DNA from: Oscillospiraceae bacterium
GTDB taxonomy: Bacteria > Bacillota > Clostridia > Oscillospirales > Oscillospiraceae
Reading direction: 5' to 3'
DNA: 64,000 nt
NCBI GenBank assembly: GCA_009787625.1
Contig: WQSX01000002.1
Coordinates: forward strand, 186,001 to 250,000
Shown: positions 9,065 through 17,911 of the stretch, one piece after another
Layout of the letters: every line of letters starts with the position of its first letter
Position numbering within the stretch: the stretch's first letter is position 1
The notes under the pieces: generated by a model
What the model was told of the DNA's origin: nothing
Databases searched by the model: none
Seen by the model: the letters and a program-made list of their open reading frames with translations, nothing else
Made by a program: the position numbers and the translations under genes

Positions 9065-9220
9065 TGATTTAATTCCTCCATTTTTGTTTTTATTTTAGTC
9101 GATTGTATCTGCAAAGGTTGCCAAAGGTGCCGATAACACAGCACCTGCGAAAGCAAATTCAATCGGCTATTTCTGAAAATTTAAATCGGCGGTCAGTTAA
9201 CGTTATGCCTTTTGGAAATT

Positions 9221-10099
9221 TTAGCCCTTAATACCCGAGGTGGCTATGCCTTGGACAAAGTACTTCTGAAGTGCGAAAAACAGAATAAATACCGGAAGGA
9301 TTGAGAGTGTGGACATGGCTAATACCGCACCCCAGTTTGCCGCCCCGGTTGCATCAACAAAAGAGCGTAGTCCGAGCGGAACCGTAAATAATGAAGTAGA
9401 GGCGATAAATAAAAGCTGGTTAAAGAAGTCATCCCAGCTCCAAAGGAATGTAAATAGCGCAACGGTCACAAGCGCAGGTTTTGACAGTGGCAGAATGATT
9501 CTGGTATATACACCAAACGGTCCGCATCCGTCAATAGTTGCCGCCTCATCAAGTTCCTTTGGCAAACTTCGCACAAACTGCACGAGCAAAAATACGAAAA
9601 ACGCTTCTGTTGCCAATAACCTCGGAACAATGAAAGGATAATATGTGTTAATCCACCCAAAGCTGTTATACATAACAAACCTTGGAATTGTGGTAACATG
9701 AGCCGGGAGCATCAAGGTAAGCATCATAAGTGTAAACATGATTCTTTTTCCTGAGAATTTAAGCCGCCCGAAAGCAAAAGCTGCAAGCGAACATGCCACT
9801 ACGTTAGCCAGAACCGCCATACTTGATATGAATATCGAGTTTATGAAGAATCTACCAAAGTTTACTCCTGCAAATCCGCGCCATCCTATTCGATAATTTT
9901 CAAATGTAATTTCAGTGGGTATGAGGTTAGGGTTGCTGAAAATTTCTGCATCAGACTGAAATGAACTCAAAAACATCCATAACACGGGGTAAAGCATCAG
10001 AAACCCAAACGCTATGATTAAAAGGTGAAGAAAAAATCTTCCAATTAGCGATTTAACGCGCGCTTTCTTTTTCATAGCTATCAAAGTTGCACTACTCAT
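9221..10099 (-). CDS. Sugar ABC transporter permease (MalG-like)
   Basis: Inner-membrane permease of a CUT1 carbohydrate importer, 292 residues with six predicted spans. The cytoplasmic EAA loop that contacts the ATPase is clear (ELDEAATIDGCGPFGVYTRI, then ILPLSKPAL). The N-terminus MSSATLIAMKKKARVK is cytoplasmic and basic. The leader GAAAGGAACGATCATTTTTATG is a variant of the recurring extended ribosome-binding motif. It lies 35 bp after the partner permease and 156 bp before the binding protein gene. That gap holds an imperfect palindrome (AATCGACT near 9100 against AGCCGATT near 9170) but no gene. Confidence 0.93.
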   Translation of the reverse strand: MSSATLIAMKKKARVKSLIGRFFLHLLIIAFGFLMLYPVLWMFLSSFQSDAEIFSNPNLIPTEITFENYRIGWRGFAGVNFGRFFINSIFISSMAVLANVVACSLAAFAFGRLKFSGKRIMFTLMMLTLMLPAHVTTIPRFVMYNSFGWINTYYPFIVPRLLATEAFFVFLLVQFVRSLPKELDEAATIDGCGPFGVYTRIILPLSKPALVTVALFTFLWSWDDFFNQLLFIASTSLFTVPLGLRSFVDATGAANWGAVLAMSTLSILPVFILFFALQKYFVQGIATSGIKG

Positions 10100-10134
10100 A
10101 AAAATGATCGTTCCTTTCAGAAATTTCAGCTAAC

Positions 10135-11064
10135 TTACTCGCCGCTACCATAACTGACCCATGTTCCTGATGTTTTGAATATGATTCCCGTTATGATGGC
10201 AATCATTATGAGCAATACCCACGCCATAGCTGAAGCATAACCCATTTCAAAATAAGTAAAGCCGCGGTTATAGAGATGCAGTGTAAAAAATAGCGTGGAG
10301 TTAATCGGACCTCCGCGTCCGCCGCTTATGATATATGCCTGTGTGAAAGCTTGGAATGCGCCTATTATTTGCATGATGAGGTTAAATAGAATCACCGGTG
10401 TCAGAAGGGGCAATGTGATATTGAAAAACTGCCTGGGTTTACTTGCACCGTCTATAGCTGCCGCCTCGTGATATTCAGGGGATATATTTTTGAGCCCTGC
10501 AAGGAATATTATCATCGAAGAGCCAAACTGCCAGACAGCCAGAATGATGAGTGTTCCGAGCGCATAGTTTGGATTTGAAATCCAACCGGGTAAATCTTCA
10601 ATCCCTGTCAGAGTGGTTATTATAAGGTTGATTGTGCCGTCTCGGGCAAAAAGTTGTCTCCATAAGACAGCGATAGCCACCGAACCACCGAGCAGTGTCG
10701 GAATATAGTATATTGCCCTATAGATTCCGAGGAATCTGAGTCCGCGGTTGAGCAACATCGCCACACCCAGCGCAAAAATAAGCCTGAGAGGGACGCTCAC
10801 AAACACGTAGGTAAATGTGACTATGAGTGATGGCACGAATTGTGGGTCGCCCGTTCGCCTGTCGCTTGACATCATGCGCCGGAAATTGTCAAAACCTATA
10901 AATCCCCAATCTCTACCCAAGCTGTAGTCTGTGAAACTTAGATACAGTGACTGTATCATAGGGTATATTGTCAGAACAAGAAACCCTGCAATCCACGGTG
11001 CCAAAAATAGGTATGCAATCCAATTTTTCTTTACAAATCCTTGAACTTTAATCAAAATCATCAC
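10135..11064 (-). CDS. Sugar ABC transporter permease (MalF/UgpA-like)
   Basis: Partner permease of the CUT1 importer and first gene of the minus-strand sugar operon. About 309 residues, six spans, with EAA loop EYHEAAAIDGASKPRQFFNI followed by TLPLLTPVI. The start is uncertain: the AGAAGG Shine-Dalgarno lies immediately before GTG 11064 and ATG 11061, while an in-frame TTG at 11055 has better spacing. It is divergent from the AraC regulator gene at 11206; the 141-bp gap contains a very AT-rich stretch around 11108-11128 where the promoters and operator probably lie. Confidence 0.92.
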   Translation of the reverse strand: MMILIKVQGFVKKNWIAYLFLAPWIAGFLVLTIYPMIQSLYLSFTDYSLGRDWGFIGFDNFRRMMSSDRRTGDPQFVPSLIVTFTYVFVSVPLRLIFALGVAMLLNRGLRFLGIYRAIYYIPTLLGGSVAIAVLWRQLFARDGTINLIITTLTGIEDLPGWISNPNYALGTLIILAVWQFGSSMIIFLAGLKNISPEYHEAAAIDGASKPRQFFNITLPLLTPVILFNLIMQIIGAFQAFTQAYIISGGRGGPINSTLFFTLHLYNRGFTYFEMGYASAMAWVLLIMIAIITGIIFKTSGTWVSYGSGE

Positions 11065-11205
11065 CTTCTCTAGTGAATTTCATAGATATTTGTAGTGATA
11101 CAATCACAAATTATATATATTATATACAAAAAATAGTTGCTTTTCTAGGACAATCGTTGTAAGATGTAAGACAATATTTGCTCTTTATGCAATATTTCAG
11201 GAGAA

Positions 11206-11979
11206 TTGTATATGCAGTATTTCTTTGAACATTACGGTATGGAAAACGATGAAACCTTTCAGATACTCCCGATGCATAATCAGGCATTTCCTGCACATGT
11301 GCATCGTGCATATGAATTGATATGTGTCTATGAGGGTTCTCTCAACTTGCATATAGATCAAAAGAGATACGTCATAAATTCGGGTGAGTTTGCGTTTGTT
11401 TCAAACTACCAAGTTCACAGCTTTGCCCCGATAGGGACATCAAAAAATGATGTACTCATTTTTTCTCCGGAAATAATCGAGGACTTTTACAGACCAAATA
11501 AAGGGCTTTCTCCTGTAAATAACATTCTTAAAATGCCAAGTTGGCTTGATATAAACAACTTAGAAGGTGTATATAAGAGAAAAGCAGCACTCTATAATAT
11601 ATGCGACCTATTGCTGACCAACACCTCAATGGAAAAACTTTCGAGCATACACCAAGCTACTGCATTGCAACAGATTTTTGGCTACATTGCCAATAATTAC
11701 GGTGAAGATTGTTCACTAAGAACAGTAGCCAAAGTGCTGAAATATGAGTATACATATGTTTCAAAGCTGTTTAGCAAGTTTACGGGAGTTAGCTTTACGG
11801 AGTACTTAAATAGTCATAGAATTTCACAAGCTTGCGCAATCTTACGCAGCGAAAACATGAAAGTGACCGTCTCTGAAGCTGCTGACCGCTGCGGATACGA
11901 AAACTTGCGAACATTCCACCGCAACTTTCGCAAAATTATGGGCTGCTCACCTCAAGAGTACCGAGAGACAGGGGAGTAA
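11206..11979 (+). CDS. AraC-family transcriptional regulator
   Basis: 257 residues: an N-terminal cupin-type ligand-binding domain (PAHVHRAYELICVYEGSL, residues about 25-45) and a C-terminal AraC double helix-turn-helix from about residue 155 (LRTVAKVLKYEYTYVSKLF, then VSEAADRCGYENLRTFHRNF, ending MGCSPQEYRE). It is divergent from the sugar-import and glycosidase operon, the usual position for its local activator. RBS CAGGAG precedes the start. Its last codons (RETGE, stop) run into a family B palindrome, suggesting that the extreme C-terminus was shaped by that repeat. Confidence 0.92.
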   Translation: MYMQYFFEHYGMENDETFQILPMHNQAFPAHVHRAYELICVYEGSLNLHIDQKRYVINSGEFAFVSNYQVHSFAPIGTSKNDVLIFSPEIIEDFYRPNKGLSPVNNILKMPSWLDINNLEGVYKRKAALYNICDLLLTNTSMEKLSSIHQATALQQIFGYIANNYGEDCSLRTVAKVLKYEYTYVSKLFSKFTGVSFTEYLNSHRISQACAILRSENMKVTVSEAADRCGYENLRTFHRNFRKIMGCSPQEYRETGE

Positions 11980-12020
11980 GACAGGGGGACGGTTCCTTTG
12001 TCTTGCTTGCCCCTGTCTTG
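11978..12020. repeat. Family B palindromic element
   Basis: AAGACAGGGGGACGGTTCCT followed by TTGTCTTG, then CCCCTGTCTTG on the opposite strand at 12010-12020. The same core occurs at 27816, 43747 and 56339. It overlaps the stop codon of the AraC gene. The family is REP-like: short, extragenic and imperfectly palindromic. I have seen near-identical sequences in other clostridial genomes; mobility by a RAYT-type enzyme is possible, but none is encoded here. Confidence 0.8.
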
Positions 12021-12030
12021 ACGATTTTTG

Positions 12031-12058
12031 TTGACTTTGCAGGGTTTTGATGTATAAT
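12031..12058 (+). promoter_or_regulatory. Predicted sigma-A promoter of glyS
   Basis: TTGACT (12031-12036) and a perfect TATAAT (12053-12058) are separated by 16 bp, with a TG one base before the -10. It is 47 bp upstream of the glyS start, so the leader is short and I see no T-box there. Confidence 0.7.
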
Positions 12059-12104
12059 ATATGTTGAATATGTATGAAATATTTTCGGAGGGCTAACGAA
12101 ACAT

Positions 12105-13487
12105 ATGCTTAATAATACAGAAAAAACAATGGACAAAATCACTGCGCTTTGTAAAGGTAGGGGTTTTGTTTTTGCGGGTAGCGAAATCTATGGCGGGCTC
12201 GCAAACTCTTGGGATTACGGGCCGCTCGGAGTTGAGCTGAAAAACAACATCAAGCGCGCTTGGTGGCAAAAATTTGTACAGGAAAACCCACACAATGTCG
12301 GACTGGACAGCTCGATACTGTTAAACTCAAAGGTTTGGGAAGCATCAGGTCATGTTGTCAGCTTTAACGACCCGTTGATCGACTGTAAATCATGTAAAAT
12401 GCGCCACAGGGCAGACAACTTGCTTGAAAACCTTGGAGTCACCCCTGTCGGTTGGACTAATGAGCAGATGAGCGAATATATCGCCGAAAACAAAGTCGCT
12501 TGTCCGCATTGCGGAAAGTCTGACTTCACACCCATCCGCAAGTTCAACATGATGTTTAAAACATTTCAAGGTGTCACTGAGGACAGCTCTACAGAACTAT
12601 ACCTGCGCCCCGAAACAGCGCAAGGCATATTTATAAATTTCAAAAACGTCCAGCGCACAACGCGCAGAAAAATCCCATTTGGAGTGGCACAAATCGGCAA
12701 ATCATTCAGAAATGAAATAACACCGGGCAACTTCATCTTCAGGACAAGAGAGTTCGAGCAAATGGAAATGGAATTCTTCTGCAAGCCCGGAACGGAAATT
12801 CAGTGGTTTGACTACTGGCGTGACTTCTGCAAAAAGTGGCTTCTATCACTTGGGCTCCGCGATGAAAACCTACGCCTGCGCGACCACGATAAAGAAGAAC
12901 TGTCACATTACTCAAATGCAACATCAGATTTTGAATATCTGTTCCCATTTGGTTGGGGAGAGCTTTGGGGAGTTGCTTCACGCACAAACTTTGACCTCAC
13001 AGCCCACACAAATGCGAGCGAAGAGCAGATGGAATACTTCGACCAAGAGACAAACGAGCGCTATATCCCCTACGTCATTGAACCGGCACTCGGCGTAGAG
13101 AGATTGCTCCTTTCGATATTAGTAGACGCATATGACGAAGAAGTTGTAGATGCCGAGAAAAACGATGTACGCACTGTTTTGCGATTACACCCGGTTTTAG
13201 CACCGTTTAAATGCGCTATTCTACCCCTGTCAAAAAAATTAGCGGAAGATGCCGATAAAGTCTATACGACACTTTGCAAGCATTTTTCGGTGGACTATGA
13301 CGACAGCGGCTCTATCGGCAAGCGTTACAGAAGGCAAGATGAAATAGGCACACCATTCTGTTTGACATTTGACTTTGAATCCATCGAAGATGGCTGTGTC
13401 ACAGTACGTGATAGAGATTCTATGACACAGGAACGTGTTGCGATATCAAATTTAGTCCCATACTTAACCGAAAAACTAGTATTTTAG
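12105..13487 (+). CDS. glyS: Glycyl-tRNA synthetase, single-chain (eukaryotic/archaeal type)
   Basis: Class II synthetase that charges tRNA-Gly; 460 residues, alpha2 type rather than the alpha2beta2 GlyQ/GlyS form. Visible landmarks are the N-terminal [13 protein letters not shown], a zinc-like pair CKSC and CPHC (around residues 89 and 129), motif 2 region RPETAQGIF and [10 protein letters not shown], motif 3 ([15 protein letters not shown]) and a C-terminal anticodon-binding domain ([11 protein letters not shown], ending in GTPFCLTFD and VTVRDRDSM). Its promoter lies just upstream. It is followed after 11 bp by the split transketolase genes; that link is probably incidental co-transcription. 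Confidence 0.95.
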   Translation: MLNNTEKTMDKITALCKGRGFVFAGSEIYGGLANSWDYGPLGVELKNNIKRAWWQKFVQENPHNVGLDSSILLNSKVWEASGHVVSFNDPLIDCKSCKMRHRADNLLENLGVTPVGWTNEQMSEYIAENKVACPHCGKSDFTPIRKFNMMFKTFQGVTEDSSTELYLRPETAQGIFINFKNVQRTTRRKIPFGVAQIGKSFRNEITPGNFIFRTREFEQMEMEFFCKPGTEIQWFDYWRDFCKKWLLSLGLRDENLRLRDHDKEELSHYSNATSDFEYLFPFGWGELWGVASRTNFDLTAHTNASEEQMEYFDQETNERYIPYVIEPALGVERLLLSILVDAYDEEVVDAEKNDVRTVLRLHPVLAPFKCAILPLSKKLAEDADKVYTTLCKHFSVDYDDSGSIGKRYRRQDEIGTPFCLTFDFESIEDGCVTVRDRDSMTQERVAISNLVPYLTEKLVF

Positions 13488-13498
13488 GAGTGTGATTT

Positions 13499-14362
13499 AT
13501 GAGTATTGAGAAAGATACACGAGATCTGCGGGTCGTAGCTGAGGGAATTCGCCTGGTTACGCTCCAAACTTTTGCCAACATTGGTTTTGGCCATGTTGGT
13601 GGTGCGATGTCCATAATTGAAGCACTGGCGGCGCTCTACGGTGGGGAAATGCGTGTAGACCCCCACAACCCGCAGTGGGAAGAGAGAGACAGACTTGTCA
13701 TGTCTAAAGGTCATGCAGGACCCGCACTCTATTCGACTCTGTGCCTGCGCGGATTTTTCCAAAAGGAAAAATTGCTTGAACTGAATCAGGGCGGTGGCAG
13801 TATGCCCAGCCACTGCGACATGCACAAAACTATCGGCATCGACATGACAACAGGTTCACTCGGACAAGGTATGTCAACCGCAATTGGACTCGCTCTTGGT
13901 GCAAGACTGAACAATATCGACAACTACACCTATCTTGTACTGGGCGATGGAGAATGTAACGAAGGTCAAGTTTGGGAAGGCGCAATGTTTGCAGCTCACC
14001 AAAAACTCGACAGGCTCATAGTTTTCATTGACTGGAACAAACAACAACTTGACGGGTTCACAAACGATATAATCGACATGGGAGATTTTGTCGCAAAGTT
14101 TGAAGCATTTGGATTCAATACACAACTTGTTGACGGTCACGACCCCGGCAAAATAAAGGCTGCAATTCTTGAAGCTAAAACTCATCAAAATGTTCCAAGC
14201 GCAATTATCCTCGACACAATAAAAGGGTATGGTTGCGACTTTGCAGAGGGTGTCGCAAGCAATCACCACATGAACTTCACTCAGGAGCAAATAAACGGTG
14301 CGATTGAGAAGGCAGAACTAAAGCTTGCAGAAGTCCGCGAACTTGCAAAGCAGAAAGATTAA
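13499..14362 (+). CDS. Transketolase, N-terminal (thiamine diphosphate-binding) subunit
   Basis: Moves two-carbon ketol units in the non-oxidative pentose phosphate pathway, together with the C-terminal subunit encoded next. 287 residues cover only the TPP domain: GHVGGAMSIIEALAALYGG, DRLVMSKGHAGPALYSTL, GSLGQGMSTAIGLALG, and the diphosphate/Mg motif GDGECNEGQVWE followed by an Asn-containing WNKQQLDG. AGGAG precedes the ATG. The two-gene layout is a normal family variant in Clostridia and archaea, not a broken gene: each half has its own Shine-Dalgarno and intact ends. Confidence 0.95.
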   Translation: MSIEKDTRDLRVVAEGIRLVTLQTFANIGFGHVGGAMSIIEALAALYGGEMRVDPHNPQWEERDRLVMSKGHAGPALYSTLCLRGFFQKEKLLELNQGGGSMPSHCDMHKTIGIDMTTGSLGQGMSTAIGLALGARLNNIDNYTYLVLGDGECNEGQVWEGAMFAAHQKLDRLIVFIDWNKQQLDGFTNDIIDMGDFVAKFEAFGFNTQLVDGHDPGKIKAAILEAKTHQNVPSAIILDTIKGYGCDFAEGVASNHHMNFTQEQINGAIEKAELKLAEVRELAKQKD

Positions 14363-14378
14363 GGGGGGAGTACATAAT

Positions 14379-15344
14379 ATGTTTACTATACATGATGTCT
14401 TTGAGAAAGACCCCAAGATGATGCGTGAGGTCTATTGTGACACACTTATTGAACTTGCACTCGTAAATGACGATATCGTTGCGTTAGACGCCGACCTTGT
14501 AAGCTCATCAGGCATGAAACCATTCTTCCAACGCTTTCCGGACAGAGCATTTAACTGTGGCGTCGCTGAAGCGAACATGATAGGCATTGCATCCGGACTT
14601 TCAGCGATGGGGAAAATTCCTTTTGCTCATTCATTTGGTTGTTTTGCGTCGCGCCGAGTGTGCGACCAGATTATGATTTCTGCTGCATATGCCAAGCAAA
14701 ATGTACGCATTCTCGGCTCTGACCCCGGCGTCACTGCCGCTTATAACGGCGGAACTCACATGCCTTTTGAGGATATGGGAACTCTGCGTTCCATACCGGA
14801 AATCAACCTCATAGAACCTGCTGATAACGTAATTTTAGAAGATGTCGTAAGACAACTTGCAGAACTTCATGGAGTGTTTTATATCCGCATGGCTCGCAAA
14901 AATGCAGTTTCTGTCTATAAAGAAGGCTCAAAATTCCATATCGGAAGAGGAAACACCTTGATTGACGGCACTGATGTAACCATATTTGCAAGTGGTATCA
15001 TGGTCCATGAAGCTCTAAAGGCGGCATCTATCCTACAAGTCGACAGCATTTCTGCAAGAATTGTCGATATGTTTACTTGGAAGCCGATTGACACTGAGCT
15101 TGTCGAAAACTGCGCGCGCATTACAGGTGCTTTTGTCACAGCAGAAAATCACAATATAGTCGGTGGTCTTGGTAGCGCAATTGCCGAAACTGTAGCTCAA
15201 ATGCGTCCGGTGCCGATTGAGATGGTCGGTGTTAAAGACCGTTTCGGTCAAGTTGGCACTGAGGACTTCTTGCGAGGCGAGTATGAATTGACCGCTGCGG
15301 ACATTGTAGAGGCGGCAAAACGTGCTATTGGACGTAAGGGGTAA
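14379..15344 (+). CDS. Transketolase, C-terminal subunit
   Basis: Supplies the pyrimidine-binding and C-terminal domains of the split transketolase. 321 residues from ATG 14379, chosen because a strong GGGGGGAG (14363-14370) lies eight bases upstream; an upstream in-frame start at 14325 would overlap the previous gene by 38 bp without its own site. Landmarks: REVYCDTLIELALVNDDIVALDADL, the catalytic-glutamate region FNCGVAEANMIGIASGLSAMGKIPFAHSF, and GVKDRFGQVGT near the C-terminus. The end overlaps the start of the EamA gene by one base. Confidence 0.95.
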   Translation: MFTIHDVFEKDPKMMREVYCDTLIELALVNDDIVALDADLVSSSGMKPFFQRFPDRAFNCGVAEANMIGIASGLSAMGKIPFAHSFGCFASRRVCDQIMISAAYAKQNVRILGSDPGVTAAYNGGTHMPFEDMGTLRSIPEINLIEPADNVILEDVVRQLAELHGVFYIRMARKNAVSVYKEGSKFHIGRGNTLIDGTDVTIFASGIMVHEALKAASILQVDSISARIVDMFTWKPIDTELVENCARITGAFVTAENHNIVGGLGSAIAETVAQMRPVPIEMVGVKDRFGQVGTEDFLRGEYELTAADIVEAAKRAIGRKG

Positions 15345-16237
15345 TGGAAAACAACCTCGAAACAAAACAATCTAAACAATCGCTCATATATTTATCGGCA
15401 CTGCTTGCCATATTTCTTTGGGCTTCAGCGTTTCCGGGCACTAGGTATGCTTTGCAATATTATAGCCCGGTTTCGCTCATGACACTCAGGTTTGTTGCGG
15501 CATCTTTGACCTTGGGTATTGTCGGCTTGTTCAAAAAAATCAGTCTGCCAAAGATTCGTGACTTGCCGATGTTTGCTATCAGCGGGCTTTCGGGAGTTTT
15601 CCTGTATTCCCTACTCTTTAATCTCGCCTCGGTGACTCTTCAAGCGGGAGTTACCAGTTTTGTTGTAGCATCATCACCTATTTTCACAATGATATTGGTT
15701 CGTATTTTTCTCAAAGAAAAAGTCAAAACTATTTGCTGGGTAGGTGTGTTTGTGAGTTCTGTTGGGCTTGCGGCTATTACGCTCACTGAGGTTACGGATT
15801 TTGCTTTAAACTCCGGCATGGTTTTAATAATCCTTGCGGCTGTTTGCAGCGGAGTCTATAGTGCTGTCATGCGTGGACTTACACGAAAATATACCGCTCT
15901 CGAAGCCACCACATACACAATCATTTTCGGGACTCTCGGTATGCTGTTTTTCTTGCCTGAGGCTATCTCTGAGATTCCAAACGCAACTTTTTTTGCCAAT
16001 ACCGTTGTTTTATTTATGGGAATTTTCCCGGCGGCACTGTCATATCTGGCTTGGGGATATGCCTTGGCTAAAGCAAAAAAGACAGCCCATGTGACTGTCT
16101 TTTCGTATTTGATTCCCTTTATATCGTCGGTGCTTGGATTCTTATGGCTCGGAGAAACTCTCTCAGCAATTACCATTGTCGGCGGAATTATAATAATCGG
16201 CGGAATGCTAATGACCAACGTGTTTGGCAGAGACTGA
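15344..16237 (+). CDS. EamA/DMT-superfamily transporter
   Basis: Ten-span membrane protein of the drug/metabolite transporter superfamily, 297 residues, made of two EamA repeats (first: LLAIFLWASAFPGTRYAL; second: LILAAVCSGVYSAVMRGLTRK and LGFLWLGETLSAITIVGG). Such proteins export metabolites or amino acids; substrate unknown. The start codon overlaps the stop of the transketolase C-subunit (TAATG), implying translational coupling; the GGGG two bases upstream is too close to act as a normal site. A convergent histidine kinase gene follows, with a family A hairpin between. Confidence 0.9.
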   Translation: MENNLETKQSKQSLIYLSALLAIFLWASAFPGTRYALQYYSPVSLMTLRFVAASLTLGIVGLFKKISLPKIRDLPMFAISGLSGVFLYSLLFNLASVTLQAGVTSFVVASSPIFTMILVRIFLKEKVKTICWVGVFVSSVGLAAITLTEVTDFALNSGMVLIILAAVCSGVYSAVMRGLTRKYTALEATTYTIIFGTLGMLFFLPEAISEIPNATFFANTVVLFMGIFPAALSYLAWGYALAKAKKTAHVTVFSYLIPFISSVLGFLWLGETLSAITIVGGIIIIGGMLMTNVFGRD

Positions 16238-16267
16238 TGTAGCAGACCCCGCACCAAAGATTATCAA

Positions 16268-16354
16268 CGGAATGGCGGTTTGCGGAGCGTTTTTGCGAGA
16301 ACAGCGGTGTAGATCCCGATGGCTCGCAAAAACGCTCCGCAAACTGCCATTCCG
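16268..16354. repeat. Long-hairpin repeat family A, copy 2
   Basis: The left arm 16268-16299 (starts CGGAATGGCGG) pairs with 16323-16354 over 32 bp with a single G-T wobble. The 23-nt loop 16300-16322 is identical to those of the other two copies. It sits between the convergent EamA and histidine kinase genes, 7 bp from the kinase stop codon. It is the best-paired copy of the family. Confidence 0.9.
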
Positions 16355-16360
16355 CTGCGG

Positions 16361-17797
16361 CTACCCAGATGTATTTTTTAGCGAAAAACTAAATGTTGTT
16401 ACACCGTCTTTACTCGCCGCTGTTATGTCTACGTTGTGGTTATCAAGAATTTGCTTTACTATATACAGACCCAGCCCCACACCATCTTTATCCGAACTGC
16501 GGGCTTTATCTGCCTTATAAAATCTGTTAAATATATGCGGGAGATCCTCTTCGGGGATTGTCTCGCCTTTGTTTGTCACAGATATGTGAACTCTTCCGTC
16601 CTGTTGCCGAACATTTAGGTCAAGCGTTCCGCCATCGACAGAAAATTTGATGGCGTTGTCTATGAGGTTGTAGACAACTTGAGTTATTGCATCTTTGTCG
16701 CCGCTTGCTATCATTTCATCGTCAGGCAAGTCAGCTTGAACTTCAAGTTTTTTTGTATCTATCTTTCCGCCGAGACTGAGAAGGGCTATGCGAACAACTT
16801 CTGCAACATCAAAATTTGACTCAAACAATGTACTAGGTGCCGCTGATTCGAGAGTGGAAACCTCCAGCATACTTCTCACAAGCCTCGTCATTCTTCTTGT
16901 TTCAGATGAGATAACACCTAAATAATGTGTATCGTCTGTGCGCGGCAGTGTGCCATCGAGAAGCCCTTCCGCAAAACCCGAAATGACCGTCATGGGTGTT
17001 TTGAGTTCATGAGAAAGATTTGTTATAAGTTCACGCTTGTGTTTTTCAGAATTTTCAAGTGATTCTGCCATGGCGTTAAATGCGTGAGTGAGCTGACCTA
17101 TCTCATCGTCTCTGCCCGTGTCTTTGACACGCTCTTCAAACTCACCGCGAGCAAAACGCAGAGCAGCGTTAGCCATTTCAATAAGCGGCTCTGTTTGTTT
17201 TTTCGCAGCTATAAACGAAACAAGAAAAGCAAGAACCATAACTCCAAGGGCGATTGACACAAAACCACCGGAAATACTGAACCACTGCTGTCTAAAAGCT
17301 TGTAAGTCGCTGGTCACGAACAGATACCCAAAAACTTCGTAAATATCGCCCTCTGCAAGCACTATAGGTAATGCCGCTACTTGCCTTGTGCGAGCATATA
17401 AATCTCCCATCTCCGAGCGGAGAATCTCATAATTACTCAGGTTTGCGAAATCCAGCAGATAGTGGGGTAAGCTCATGCCTATGTGATGTGGCAAAATTTC
17501 CGAACATGCAATTACCATTCCGTCAGAGTCAGTTAAAAGCAAGTCAAAGCCTGTCACTCCGGCGGTCATTGTAAGCCAAGGATCCAAGCTTTCATCGTTA
17601 ATTTGAATCCCGTGATGATGAATCTGCTCTCTGATATACACGGTAGTCTCACGCAATGTGGAAAACATTAAAGTTCTGTTTTCATTGTGTGTGCGATTGT
17701 AACTCAGCGCAATAAAAAGCCCACCCAGAAGCGAAAAGCTAATGAATACAATAAGTGCAGTAGCCAAAAATATTCTAAAATAAATACTTTTTCTCAT
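16361..17797 (-). CDS. Sensor histidine kinase
   Basis: Membrane sensor of a two-component system, 478 residues. Order: TM1 (about 8-32), an extracellular sensor of roughly 140 residues, TM2 (FVSIALGVMVLAFLVSFIA, about 178-197), HAMP linker (ALRFARGEFEERVKDTGRDDEIGQL), HisKA dimerisation helix with the phosphoacceptor in ELITNLSHELKTPM, then a HATPase domain with N-box NLIDNAIKF and G-box GVGLGLYIVKQ. It is transcribed after the response regulator gene, with a 114-bp gap. Signal unknown. Confidence 0.95.
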   Translation of the reverse strand: MRKSIYFRIFLATALIVFISFSLLGGLFIALSYNRTHNENRTLMFSTLRETTVYIREQIHHHGIQINDESLDPWLTMTAGVTGFDLLLTDSDGMVIACSEILPHHIGMSLPHYLLDFANLSNYEILRSEMGDLYARTRQVAALPIVLAEGDIYEVFGYLFVTSDLQAFRQQWFSISGGFVSIALGVMVLAFLVSFIAAKKQTEPLIEMANAALRFARGEFEERVKDTGRDDEIGQLTHAFNAMAESLENSEKHKRELITNLSHELKTPMTVISGFAEGLLDGTLPRTDDTHYLGVISSETRRMTRLVRSMLEVSTLESAAPSTLFESNFDVAEVVRIALLSLGGKIDTKKLEVQADLPDDEMIASGDKDAITQVVYNLIDNAIKFSVDGGTLDLNVRQQDGRVHISVTNKGETIPEEDLPHIFNRFYKADKARSSDKDGVGLGLYIVKQILDNHNVDITAASKDGVTTFSFSLKNTSG

Positions 17798-17911
17798 GCA
17801 GGGCTTACCTCTTTTAATGTTTTCATAGGAAAAATGGGGTTACGAACCAAAGCTAATCCAATTTTAGGCGCAATTACCAAAGCAATGCCGCAAAATTGCT
17901 TTTTGTACTGA

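Noticed and set aside
11936-12293. Minus-strand open frames across the glyS promoter region
   Set aside because: They span the family B palindrome and a good plus-strand promoter and have no ribosome binding site.
13484-14290. Antisense open frames across the transketolase N-subunit gene
   Set aside because: They lie opposite a strongly conserved enzyme, have no start signals and no protein-like composition.
13499-15344. Transketolase split in two as a possible frameshift
   Set aside because: Each half has its own strong Shine-Dalgarno and complete domain boundaries, and the split form is a standard variant in Clostridia and archaea.
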